17,002 nt of DNA. Source: Gammaproteobacteria bacterium. GTDB lineage: Bacteria > Pseudomonadota > Gammaproteobacteria > SG8-11. The DNA is taken from assembly GCA_016200445.1 (NCBI GenBank), contig JACQEQ010000115.1:1-17002 (forward strand), written 5' to 3'. A program made the position numbers and the translations under genes. The first letter of the stretch is position 1; each line of letters begins with the position of its first letter. Positions 7,256-13,770 of this stretch are shown here, one piece after another. The notes under the pieces are model-generated. The model saw nothing but the letters and a program-made list of their open reading frames with translations, was not told the DNA's origin and did no database searches.

Positions 7256-7714
7256 ATGGAATTACGCAAACAAAATGTATCGCTCCGCATGAGCAGCGCC
7301 GATCTGCGCAAGATCAAGATGATTGCCTCACGTTTGTATGCGCGGGACTCGGATGTATTTCGTTTTGCGATAAAGACGGCGCTCGCGCGCCTGGCACCGT
7401 TGCACGAGCTGAATGCAAAGGGTGCGGAGCTGCTGCCGCTATTCACAGAATTTGGACCGGAGCTCACCAACTATTTCGAGCTCGACACTGATCGCTTGGA
7501 GACGATTGTGAACGGCGACTTGAGTGACTCCATGCGGCGGGTGGAACGCGGTGATCTCGAGCTGTTAGCGCTCGCGGGTCAAGAGGAGCATTACGCGATG
7601 ATCAAGCTGCGCGAGCTGGCACGAAGGCCAGTAAATGATGAAAACGGCGTGGCCTCAATGTTGCGCGAATATCTGTTTGATAAATACATCGCGGCGACGC
7701 CGGTACGACCTTAA
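7256..7714 (+). CDS. Ribbon-helix-helix-like DNA-binding protein
   Basis: This 152-residue protein has an N-terminal segment (about 1-45) that fits a ribbon-helix-helix fold: strand NVSLRMS, helix SADLRKIKMIASRL, turn, then helix SDVFRFAIKTALARL. Such domains dimerise and insert the strand into the DNA major groove. The remaining 105 residues are mostly helical and acidic or mixed, with no recognised domain; they may be for oligomerisation or effector binding. No toxin-like partner gene overlaps it, so an antitoxin role is not supported. It stands between the rearrangement scar and the PEP-CTERM-like and exopolysaccharide genes, so a local regulator is a reasonable guess. A start at ATG 7232 would add eight residues. 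Confidence 0.65.
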   Translation: MELRKQNVSLRMSSADLRKIKMIASRLYARDSDVFRFAIKTALARLAPLHELNAKGAELLPLFTEFGPELTNYFELDTDRLETIVNGDLSDSMRRVERGDLELLALAGQEEHYAMIKLRELARRPVNDENGVASMLREYLFDKYIAATPVRP

Positions 7715-7715
7715 T

Positions 7716-7729
7716 TGGCACGATTGCCA
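7716..7729. promoter_or_regulatory. Short inverted repeat upstream of the second PEP-CTERM-like gene
   Basis: TGGCA-CGAT-TGCCA is a perfect 5-bp inverted repeat directly after the RHH stop codon and 45 nt before the next ATG. It has no T tract, so it is not a terminator; an operator is possible. It resembles but does not match a sigma-54 site, because the spacing is too short. Confidence 0.3.
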
Positions 7730-7773
7730 TCTATCCGTTTGTAACTACTTAACCTCGACATGGAGCACTGACA

Positions 7774-8301
7774 ATGAAAAACGCAATGAATCGTTTTGCA
7801 CTACGCGCCGCTGCGGCGTTACTGGTCACCGCCTGTTTCAATAGCGCACAGGCCGCGAGCGTCGTGTACGAAGACGTGGATTTCATCAAAGGAAAAAATG
7901 CAAACAGCGAGTCGTTCACGATTACCCAATCGGGATCGTATCTTGTCACGCTCAGCGACTTTCAATTTCCAAAAAAGTTTTCAGACTTGGAGCTTTCGAT
8001 CACTGAGTCGAAGGCCCCGATCATCGGAACGATTATTGGATCGGGAACCTTCACCTTCAGCGCAACCGCCGGGGCTACCTATTGGGCGAACATTTTTGGT
8101 GTTGCTGCCTCACCGCTCGACATTGGCCTGTACGGAATTCGCATCGAACAAATGAACAATGTGTCTGCCGTTCCAGTACCCGCTTCGATTTTGATGCTGG
8201 GCTCTGCGCTGGTGGCTTTCGTCGGTTTCGGGCGGGGTGGTTGGGTGACGCGATCACTTAGCGAGAAGGCTGATGCCAGTTCGGCGCTGTTCGCGGTGTG
8301 A
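7774..8301 (+). CDS. Small PEP-CTERM-like secreted protein with extended tail
   Basis: This 175-residue protein is preceded by GGAG (7762-7765). A clear signal peptide (about 1-27, cleavage after SAQA) is followed by a Ser/Thr/Gly-rich, probably all-beta domain (about 30-130). The C-terminal signal VPVPASILMLGSALVAFVGFGR is a good PEP-CTERM match: PEP-like box, hydrophobic helix, first basic residue. Unusually, about 22 further residues follow (GGWVTRSLSEKADASSALFAV), where family members normally stop after a few arginines. A single-base shift within the G-rich run near 8232 would end the frame at the TGA at 8246-8248, so a frameshift is possible. Function is unknown; such proteins are usually exported, cut and anchored by an exosortase, and their genes co-occur with exopolysaccharide loci. 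Confidence 0.8.
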   Translation: MKNAMNRFALRAAAALLVTACFNSAQAASVVYEDVDFIKGKNANSESFTITQSGSYLVTLSDFQFPKKFSDLELSITESKAPIIGTIIGSGTFTFSATAGATYWANIFGVAASPLDIGLYGIRIEQMNNVSAVPVPASILMLGSALVAFVGFGRGGWVTRSLSEKADASSALFAV

Positions 8302-8307
8302 TGCGAG

Positions 8308-8335
8308 ACGCACGCATTGACCTCCGACGCACGCA
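8308..8335. repeat. Ten-base direct repeat near a candidate promoter
   Basis: GACGCACGCA occurs at 8308-8317 and again at 8326-8335, 18 nt start to start (just under two helical turns). The copies touch or lie between the candidate promoter hexamers at 8317-8345, as an activator or repressor site might. Confidence 0.3.
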
Positions 8336-8345
8336 GAAATTTACA
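8317..8345 (+). promoter_or_regulatory. Candidate promoter of the exopolysaccharide operon
   Basis: TTGACC (8317-8322, five of six consensus bases) and TTTACA (8340-8345, weak) are 17 nt apart in the 149-nt gap before the export gene. Transcription from here would place the stem at 8379-8430 in the 5' leader. The -10 element is poor, which would suit an activated promoter. Confidence 0.35.
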
Positions 8346-8378
8346 TGACGAAAATAACCAACGACAGGATGTTGCCAT

Positions 8379-8432
8379 AAAAGCGTCACAGTAATTCGGT
8401 ATCGTAACGAAAATGAAATGTGGCGCTTTTTT
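8379..8432 (+). terminator. Terminator-like stem or attenuator just before the exopolysaccharide genes
   Basis: AAAAGCGTCAC (8379-8389) pairs with GTGGCGCTTTT (8420-8430) over 11 bp with one G-U pair. The loop is 30 nt and the T run continues to 8432. It ends only 18 nt before the ATG at 8451. It could terminate the PEP-CTERM-like transcript or act as a leader attenuator of the downstream operon. The long loop makes it weaker than a classic terminator. Confidence 0.5.
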
Positions 8433-8450
8433 AGGGCGAATTGACGAAAT

Positions 8451-9032
8451 ATGTTGAGAATCACGGCCGTGAATAATAAATGGAAGTGGGTGGCGTGCGC
8501 GGCGTTTGTATTTGTCAACACCGTCGCCGCAGAAGACATTTATCCGCGCGGTGCCTATCGTGTGCAGCCCGGTGACGTGTTGCAGGTGTCGGTGTGGCGC
8601 GAGCCTGACATGCAGCTAGAGACCGTGGTGCGCCCGGACGGTGGTATTTCGGTGCCCTTGGTGGGCGAGGTGAGCACAAAAGGCAAAACGGTGGATGAGC
8701 TGCGCAACGAATTGACACAGCGCCTCGCGCGTTTCATGCCCGATATGGCGGTGAACGTGTCGGTGAAGCAACTACTGGGCAACAAGGTGTACGTCATCGG
8801 CAAGGTAAATCGGCCAGGTGAATTTGTGCTTAACACCGACATCGACGTGATGCAGGCGTTGAGTATGGCGGCGGGCACTGCGAAATTCGCGGACGTGAAA
8901 GACATCAAGATTCTGCGCCGGAATCACACCGAGCAGCAGGTGTTCAACTTTGACTACCGGGAAGTCGAGGCGGGCGAGAATCTGGATCAAAACATTGTGC
9001 TGCACAGCGGCGACGTCGTTGTGGTGCCGTGA
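8451..9032 (+). CDS. Short polysaccharide export (OPX, Wza-like) protein
   Basis: This 193-residue protein has a signal peptide (about 1-27, cleavage after VAA), a Poly_export domain (about 30-110, with YRVQPGDVLQVSVWREPDM and VRPDGGISVPLVGEV), and a SLBB-type beta-grasp domain (about 110-193, with VYVIGKVNRPGEF and ending HSGDVVVVP). It stops directly after the SLBB repeat and so lacks the C-terminal helix that forms the outer-membrane pore in E. coli Wza (about 380 residues). There is no convincing lipobox, so it is probably soluble in the periplasm. It resembles export proteins of PEP-CTERM-associated exopolysaccharide clusters. The stop overlaps the next gene by 4 nt (GTGA), so translation is coupled. 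The ATG has a poor Shine-Dalgarno; GTG 8470 is an alternative start. Confidence 0.88.
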   Translation: MLRITAVNNKWKWVACAAFVFVNTVAAEDIYPRGAYRVQPGDVLQVSVWREPDMQLETVVRPDGGISVPLVGEVSTKGKTVDELRNELTQRLARFMPDMAVNVSVKQLLGNKVYVIGKVNRPGEFVLNTDIDVMQALSMAAGTAKFADVKDIKILRRNHTEQQVFNFDYREVEAGENLDQNIVLHSGDVVVVP

Positions 9033-10234
9033 TTGGGTGGCGCTGGTGCGCGGTATTGTCATTAATGTGTGGCGCGGCGAATGCAGCGCAGTGGACGCTG
9101 ACACCGCAGGTTGGTTTGAGCGCGGACTATCAAGACAATCCACAGCTGTTATTGAAAAATGCGCAGGCCGTTGGTGTTGCCAGTGTGGATGCGCGCGCTG
9201 AGTTGGCGGTGGATTCCGACTCCACACAGTTTTCGGCGACCCCGCACGTGCACGCGGTTCGTTATCCAGATTATGCGGAGCTTGACAATGACAGCCAGGG
9301 GCTCGCGCTGAGTTATCACCACGAAGGCGAGCACACTGCGTGGAGCATCGCGGGTGATAGCGCGCGTGACAGCACGCTAACTACTGAGCGTGAAGACACC
9401 GGTTTTGTACAGGCGCACAAATGGCGGAACAGCTCGAACGTGAACCCCACCTGGTCACGCGAGTGGTCGGATGGATGGTTCGGAAAGGTCAGCGCGGGCT
9501 ATTCGGACGTGGCGTATGAAAAAGCAAACGCAACCTTGTTGGCGGACTATAGCTACAAAAATATCGACGTGGGTGTGAGTTGGGAAAGCAGCGAGCGCAC
9601 GCAGTGGGGCGCAAGCTTGACAGCCGCCCGTCTGGATGCGCCGGTGTACCGCAACATCTCGGACAACTTTGGCGTGCAAGTGTCATTTGCCTACGTGTGG
9701 AGTGACACAAAACGCCTGAATGTGAGCGGCGGCGCGCGCTACAACGACTTGCGGCGCGCGTCCGGCATGCAGCAGCGCACGCACGAACAAACGCGCGGCT
9801 GGACCTTGGACACCGCCTACAATGCGGAGTCTGAACTCAATACCTGGCACATGCAGGCGAGCCGCAGCGTGGACCCGAGCGGCGTGGGTGTGCTGGTGCA
9901 AAAAGACAAGCTGGCATTCGCGCTTGGGCGCGCGCTGACAGAACAGGTGAATGGTTCGGTGAACCTGACGGCGCTGCAAATCGAAGAATTGCAGCGCGCA
10001 AAAATTTCCACCCGGCGTCAATACGCAACTGCCAGTGTGCAATTGAGCTGGGCGTGGGCGCCGACCTGGACGGTGAGCGCGGCTTACGGATACACGCAAC
10101 AGCATTACCAAGGTGTGAACGGCACCCCGCAAGCGAGCAACGTTCAATTCACGCTGGCGTGGCAGGGCGAACCGAAAAACATTAAATCTACAAACGGCAG
10201 TTTACGAAGCGAAGACAATGGAACCGAATACTAA
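9029..10234 (+). CDS. Outer-membrane beta-barrel protein of the exopolysaccharide operon
   Basis: This 401-residue protein starts at a GTG overlapping the export gene stop. It has a short signal peptide (cleavage after GAANA, about residue 19), then strand after strand of alternating polar and hydrophobic residues rich in Tyr, Trp, Ser and Asn (for example VQVSFAYVWS, TASVQLSWAWA, WTVSAAYGYTQQ, VQFTLAWQ). This is typical of a 16-18-stranded barrel. The terminal strand is followed by about 20 extra polar residues, rather than ending in Phe. It resembles barrel proteins of PEP-CTERM-associated exopolysaccharide loci. Its position next to an OPX protein lacking an outer-membrane segment suggests that it supplies the outer-membrane exit pore. 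The end overlaps the next start by 17 nt. Confidence 0.8.
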   Translation: MIGWRWCAVLSLMCGAANAAQWTLTPQVGLSADYQDNPQLLLKNAQAVGVASVDARAELAVDSDSTQFSATPHVHAVRYPDYAELDNDSQGLALSYHHEGEHTAWSIAGDSARDSTLTTEREDTGFVQAHKWRNSSNVNPTWSREWSDGWFGKVSAGYSDVAYEKANATLLADYSYKNIDVGVSWESSERTQWGASLTAARLDAPVYRNISDNFGVQVSFAYVWSDTKRLNVSGGARYNDLRRASGMQQRTHEQTRGWTLDTAYNAESELNTWHMQASRSVDPSGVGVLVQKDKLAFALGRALTEQVNGSVNLTALQIEELQRAKISTRRQYATASVQLSWAWAPTWTVSAAYGYTQQHYQGVNGTPQASNVQFTLAWQGEPKNIKSTNGSLRSEDNGTEY

Positions 10235-11960
10235 AACACTGGGTGACTATCTTTGTGCACTGCGCCGCCGCAAGGGCAGTCTGCTGGGTGTGATGCTGGT
10301 GCTGTTGGCCGCGACGGCCGGGGTGGCGTTTGGTTTGTCGCCGGTATACCGCTCGACCGCGACCATTCTGATTGAGCAACAGGAAATTCCTTCAGAACTG
10401 GTGCGCTCGACGATTACCACGTTTGCGGACCAGCGCATCCAGGTCATCAGCCAGCGCGTGATGACGCGTGCCAACCTCCTGGATATTGTCAAGAAGTACA
10501 ACCTCTATCCAGAAGATCAGAAGAGGGAGCCAAGCGAAGTCCTGATCGAGAACATGCGCAAAGATATCAAAATGAATATGGTGAGCGCCGATGTAATGGA
10601 CCCGCGTAGCGGCCGACCGACGGCAGCGACCATTGCCTTCACGGTTGGGTACGACAACGACTCACCGGCACTGGCGCAAAAAGTCGCCAACGAACTGGTG
10701 TCTCTGTACCTGAACGAGAATCTGAAATCGCGCGAGCAGACCACGAATGAAACGTCGAAATTTTTCAATGACGAGACGCAGAAACTCAGCGAACAAATTT
10801 CGACGCTGGAACGCCAGCTTGCCGAATTCAAGGAGCGCAACGCCGGTCAGTTGCCCGAATTGATGCAGCTCAATCTGCAATTGATGGATCGTACCGGGCA
10901 GGAAATAACTGAAGTCGACCGTGAACTTCGGGCAGCGAAGGAACGCAGAATTTATCTGGAGTCGCAACTGGCGCAGCTTGACCCGCAATCCAAACTCTTT
11001 TCGGAAAGCGGCGAACGCATTCTTGGCGCCGCCGATCGCCTGCGCGTATTACAGGCCAAGTACGTGGCGATGGCCGCCGCCTATGGTCCCGATTACCCCG
11101 ACTTGGCGCGTATGCGCAAGGAAATCGAAGCGCTGAAAAAGGAGGCCGGGGAAGTGGACACCCGCGCAGAACTGGAGTTGCGGCTTGTCAAGGTGCGCAC
11201 CGATTTGGCACTGGCGCGCGATAAATATACCCCGGACCATCCTGATGTAAAGCGCCTGGAGCGCGAAGCTGCACAACTGGAAACGGCGTCCAAGATTGTG
11301 CCGGGTGCAACAGATGCAGATTCTAGTCCGCGGCCGGACAACCCCGCGTACATCCAACTACAAGCGCAACTGCAGGCCGCCGATGCCGAATGGAATTCGT
11401 TACAGCAAAAACACAGTCAACTCACCGATAAGCTTGCCAAGTACGAACAACGCATTACGCGCTCACCGCAGGTGGAGCGCAAATTCCACGAACTAATACG
11501 CGACCAGGATAACGCCTGGGCAAAATACAAAGACCTGAAAGCGAAGCAAATGGAAGCGCAACTATCGCAGTCGCTGGAAACCGAGCGTAAGGGTGAACGC
11601 TTCACCCTGATCGAACCACCGGAATTGCCTGAGAAGCCGCTGAAACCGAACCGGATGGCTATCCTGCTTTTAGGTGTGATGTTTTCCTTCGCCGGTGGAG
11701 CGGGCACGGTGGCGGTGAGAGAAAGTATGGACAACACCGTGCGTGGCGGACGCGCGTTATCCGCGCTGATGAAGCTTCCGCCGCTGGGCACGATTCCCTA
11801 TATCGAAACCGTCGAGGATCTGCGCAAGCGCCGCCGTCGCCGTTGGGCGCTGGGCGTGACAATTTCGGCATCTGTTGTCACAGCGGTGATGGCAATACAC
11901 CTGTTATACAAGCCACTCGACGTGCTGTGGTATCTCGTGCTGCGGCGGCTGGGAATGTAG
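10218..11960 (+). CDS. Wzz/GumC-like chain-length determinant
   Basis: This 580-residue inner-membrane co-polymerase has a first membrane helix (about 20-40), a Wzz domain to about 110, long periplasmic coiled coils (about 180-470) with a GNVR-like region (RSPQVERKFHELIRDQDNAW), and a second helix (about 480-500, after the Pro-rich PEKPLKPNR). A cytoplasmic loop with LGTIPYIETVEDLRKRRRRR precedes a third hydrophobic helix (about 543-563). The LGTIPYIE..ED and poly-Arg tail are seen in PEP-CTERM-associated chain-length proteins. Two related segments, YGPDYPDLARMRKEI (from 289) and YTPDHPDVKRLEREA (from 337), form an internal repeat 48 residues apart. It has no fused kinase domain; the kinase is the next gene, 4 nt away. 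It sets polysaccharide chain length and links polymerisation to export. Confidence 0.9.
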   Translation: MEPNTKTLGDYLCALRRRKGSLLGVMLVLLAATAGVAFGLSPVYRSTATILIEQQEIPSELVRSTITTFADQRIQVISQRVMTRANLLDIVKKYNLYPEDQKREPSEVLIENMRKDIKMNMVSADVMDPRSGRPTAATIAFTVGYDNDSPALAQKVANELVSLYLNENLKSREQTTNETSKFFNDETQKLSEQISTLERQLAEFKERNAGQLPELMQLNLQLMDRTGQEITEVDRELRAAKERRIYLESQLAQLDPQSKLFSESGERILGAADRLRVLQAKYVAMAAAYGPDYPDLARMRKEIEALKKEAGEVDTRAELELRLVKVRTDLALARDKYTPDHPDVKRLEREAAQLETASKIVPGATDADSSPRPDNPAYIQLQAQLQAADAEWNSLQQKHSQLTDKLAKYEQRITRSPQVERKFHELIRDQDNAWAKYKDLKAKQMEAQLSQSLETERKGERFTLIEPPELPEKPLKPNRMAILLLGVMFSFAGGAGTVAVRESMDNTVRGGRALSALMKLPPLGTIPYIETVEDLRKRRRRRWALGVTISASVVTAVMAIHLLYKPLDVLWYLVLRRLGM

Positions 11961-11964
11961 CAAC

Positions 11965-12765
11965 ATGCTGGAGACAAATCGCGTGGAACTAATACACAAG
12001 CTGGTGGACGGCGTTACGAGCGTTGGTGGCGCGCACCGCATCGTGCGCGACAACGACACGGGCCAGTGCGTGACTTATACGCAGACACAGGTGATCAAGC
12101 CTGCCCCTGAGACGCTACGGCGCAATCGCGTGCTCGGCGCGCACGATGTGCCCGCAGTACGACAGGCCTACAAGATGCTGCGCACACAGGTCGTGCAGAG
12201 TCTGCGTGCGCAGGGTTGGAGCAGTCTCATTGTCACCAGTCCGGGCGTGGGCGAGGGCAAGAGCCTGACTGCGGCGAATCTCGCTATCGCACTGGCGCGC
12301 GAGGTGAATCACACCGTGCTGCTGGTCGATCTCGACCTGCGCCGTCCGGCGATCGCGGGGCATTTCGGTTACGAGCCGCTCTTCGGTTTGCGCGACTACC
12401 TGCTCGATGATGTGCCCTTGAACGAAATCCTGTTCAATCCGGACATCGAACGCCTAGTGGTTCTGCCCGGCGGCAAGCCGCTCGACGAATCTTCCGAATT
12501 GCTGACCGCGCCGAAGATGGTGCGCCTCGCACAGGAACTGAAAACACGTTACGACGGCCGCATTGTCATTTATGACATGCCTCCCCTGTTGCTTGCCGAC
12601 GACGTACTGGCGTTCGCTCCCAATATTGACGCTGCGCTGCTGGTGATCGAGGAAGGCAGGACGCGCAAGGATGAACTGACTCAATCCATCGAGATGTTGC
12701 GTGACATCCCCGTGATCGGGACCGTACTGAACAAGGCCAAGAATGCACGGGCTGCGTACTACTAA
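11965..12765 (+). CDS. BY-kinase (Wzc/CpsD-like tyrosine autokinase)
   Basis: This 266-residue cytoplasmic P-loop protein has Walker A SPGVGEGKS (about 92-100), Walker A' VLLVDLDLRRP (about 118-128) and Walker B RIVIYDMPP (about 199-207), the three motifs of bacterial tyrosine kinases. A variable N-terminal segment (about 1-55) precedes the QAYKMLRTQV helix that mediates ring assembly. The C-terminus ends in only two tyrosines (ARAAYY), a very short substrate cluster. It begins 4 nt after the chain-length gene, which would act as its membrane activator; cycles of autophosphorylation regulate polymer length. A close family is the PEP-CTERM-associated tyrosine kinase. A ParA-type ATPase is excluded by context and by the YKMLRT and DLRRP motifs. 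Confidence 0.92.
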   Translation: MLETNRVELIHKLVDGVTSVGGAHRIVRDNDTGQCVTYTQTQVIKPAPETLRRNRVLGAHDVPAVRQAYKMLRTQVVQSLRAQGWSSLIVTSPGVGEGKSLTAANLAIALAREVNHTVLLVDLDLRRPAIAGHFGYEPLFGLRDYLLDDVPLNEILFNPDIERLVVLPGGKPLDESSELLTAPKMVRLAQELKTRYDGRIVIYDMPPLLLADDVLAFAPNIDAALLVIEEGRTRKDELTQSIEMLRDIPVIGTVLNKAKNARAAYY

Positions 12766-12961
12766 AACCTGTGTTGGTCGCCGCGCTGTGCTGGATTTCC
12801 GTATCGCTGTCATACGGGTGAAGTAAAACGCAATCACAATCGCAGGGCCACATGAAACAAAGGTTGCACGTATTGGCGCTGATGCGTGCTGCGCAATAAC
12901 GCGCGCATCTGGCTGATCGACGTACATAGCGCACGGCTCGTTCAATGGTAGAGGATTCGCT
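12766..12961. other. Gap between the kinase and the GT2 gene
   Basis: These 196 nt break an otherwise overlapping operon. No coding frame with a start is seen. A 6-bp perfect stem (CCGTAT 12799-12804, ATACGG 12812-12817) has no T tract, so it is not an intrinsic terminator. An internal promoter or mRNA processing site is possible, but no good promoter pair was found. Confidence 0.4.
12951..12954 (+). promoter_or_regulatory. Ribosome binding site for the GT2 gene
   Basis: GAGG lies 7 nt before the GTG at 12962. It supports this GTG as the start, and the resulting N-terminus (ISLVVPTFNR) is exactly where GT2 enzymes begin. Confidence 0.65.
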
Positions 12962-13744
12962 GTGATTTCCCTGGTCGTACCTACTTTCAATCGCGCGTAT
13001 ACGTTGAAGTGCGTCGCGGATTCCTACTACGAACAGGCTGACGTCACCGAGATTATTTTCGTCGACGACGCGGGCGAGGATGAGACGCAACACCTCGTGG
13101 AACAACTTGCCGTACGGCACATAGATATCAAGACACTGTACCTAAAAAATCCGCAGCGGCGAGGCGCGTCGTATTCGCGCTTTGTCGGTGTAAAGGCGGC
13201 ATCGAATGACTTGATTCTCTTTTGTGACGACGACGACTTTCTTGGACCAGACTACGCGCGCACGTGCCAACGCAAGATGGATGAGCATGGTGCCGCGATT
13301 GTCTCTGGCCGTCATTTCTACCGACTCCCCGACGAACCGGTCAGCGACGCGATAAAGCGCTTCGGCTTTGGAATTTCGAATCAGCCTACATTCGATCCAT
13401 TGCGATTTCGGTTGAATACCGACGCACGGTTTGAAGGTGATTTGGAGTTGCCTTTTACGCACGGTATCTATCTGGTGCGGCGCGCGTTGCTGCTTCAATA
13501 CGGTCTCGATCCGTACTACTCCAAGGGCAACGGATTTCGCGAGGAATCCGACGTCCAGATTCGCGCCTACCTCGATGGGCATCGCATCGTTGTGACTAAT
13601 GCCGCCCATGCAGTTCATCTCAATGCGTCGGAAGTTCGAAGCGGGGGGCAGAGGGTAGGCCGTCTCAGCAGATTTTATTGGACCGTGTATTACACACGGT
13701 ATTTCTACGCCAAGTACTTTAACGCTGCACGTAAAACTTTTTAA
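12962..13744 (+). CDS. Family 2 glycosyltransferase (GT-A fold)
   Basis: This 260-residue cytoplasmic or membrane-associated enzyme should add a sugar from a nucleotide donor to the lipid-linked repeat unit. It begins with the nucleotide-binding strand ISLVVPTFNRA. DDAGED (35-40) fits the first Asp motif, CDDDDFLGPDY (88-98) holds the metal-binding DXD, and GNGFREESDVQIR (189-201) fits the catalytic-base and acceptor region (Glu194/Glu195/Asp197). The C-terminal tail (about 235-260) is rich in Tyr, Phe and Arg and may be an amphipathic membrane helix. The stop (TAA, 13742-13744) lies directly after a T5 run; see the finding on this junction. Donor and acceptor cannot be assigned. Confidence 0.9.
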   Translation: MISLVVPTFNRAYTLKCVADSYYEQADVTEIIFVDDAGEDETQHLVEQLAVRHIDIKTLYLKNPQRRGASYSRFVGVKAASNDLILFCDDDDFLGPDYARTCQRKMDEHGAAIVSGRHFYRLPDEPVSDAIKRFGFGISNQPTFDPLRFRLNTDARFEGDLELPFTHGIYLVRRALLLQYGLDPYYSKGNGFREESDVQIRAYLDGHRIVVTNAAHAVHLNASEVRSGGQRVGRLSRFYWTVYYTRYFYAKYFNAARKTF

Positions 13745-13770
13745 CGGCGGACGCACCGGCGAAAAAGCCG

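Noticed and set aside
7716..7729. Sigma-54 promoter at TGGCACGATTGCC
   Set aside because: The TTGC element is three bases too close to TGGCACG; it fits better as a short inverted repeat.
9683..10147. Minus-strand open frame opposite the beta-barrel gene
   Set aside because: It is a compositional shadow of GC-rich coding sequence with no start signal or recognisable domain.
12799..12817. Intrinsic terminator between the kinase and GT2 genes
   Set aside because: The stem is only 6 bp and is followed by GTGAAG, with no T tract on either strand.
12861..12880. Sigma-54 promoter (TTGGCGCTG...) before the GT2 gene
   Set aside because: The possible GC of the -12 element is off by one base in spacing and the TT before it is absent.
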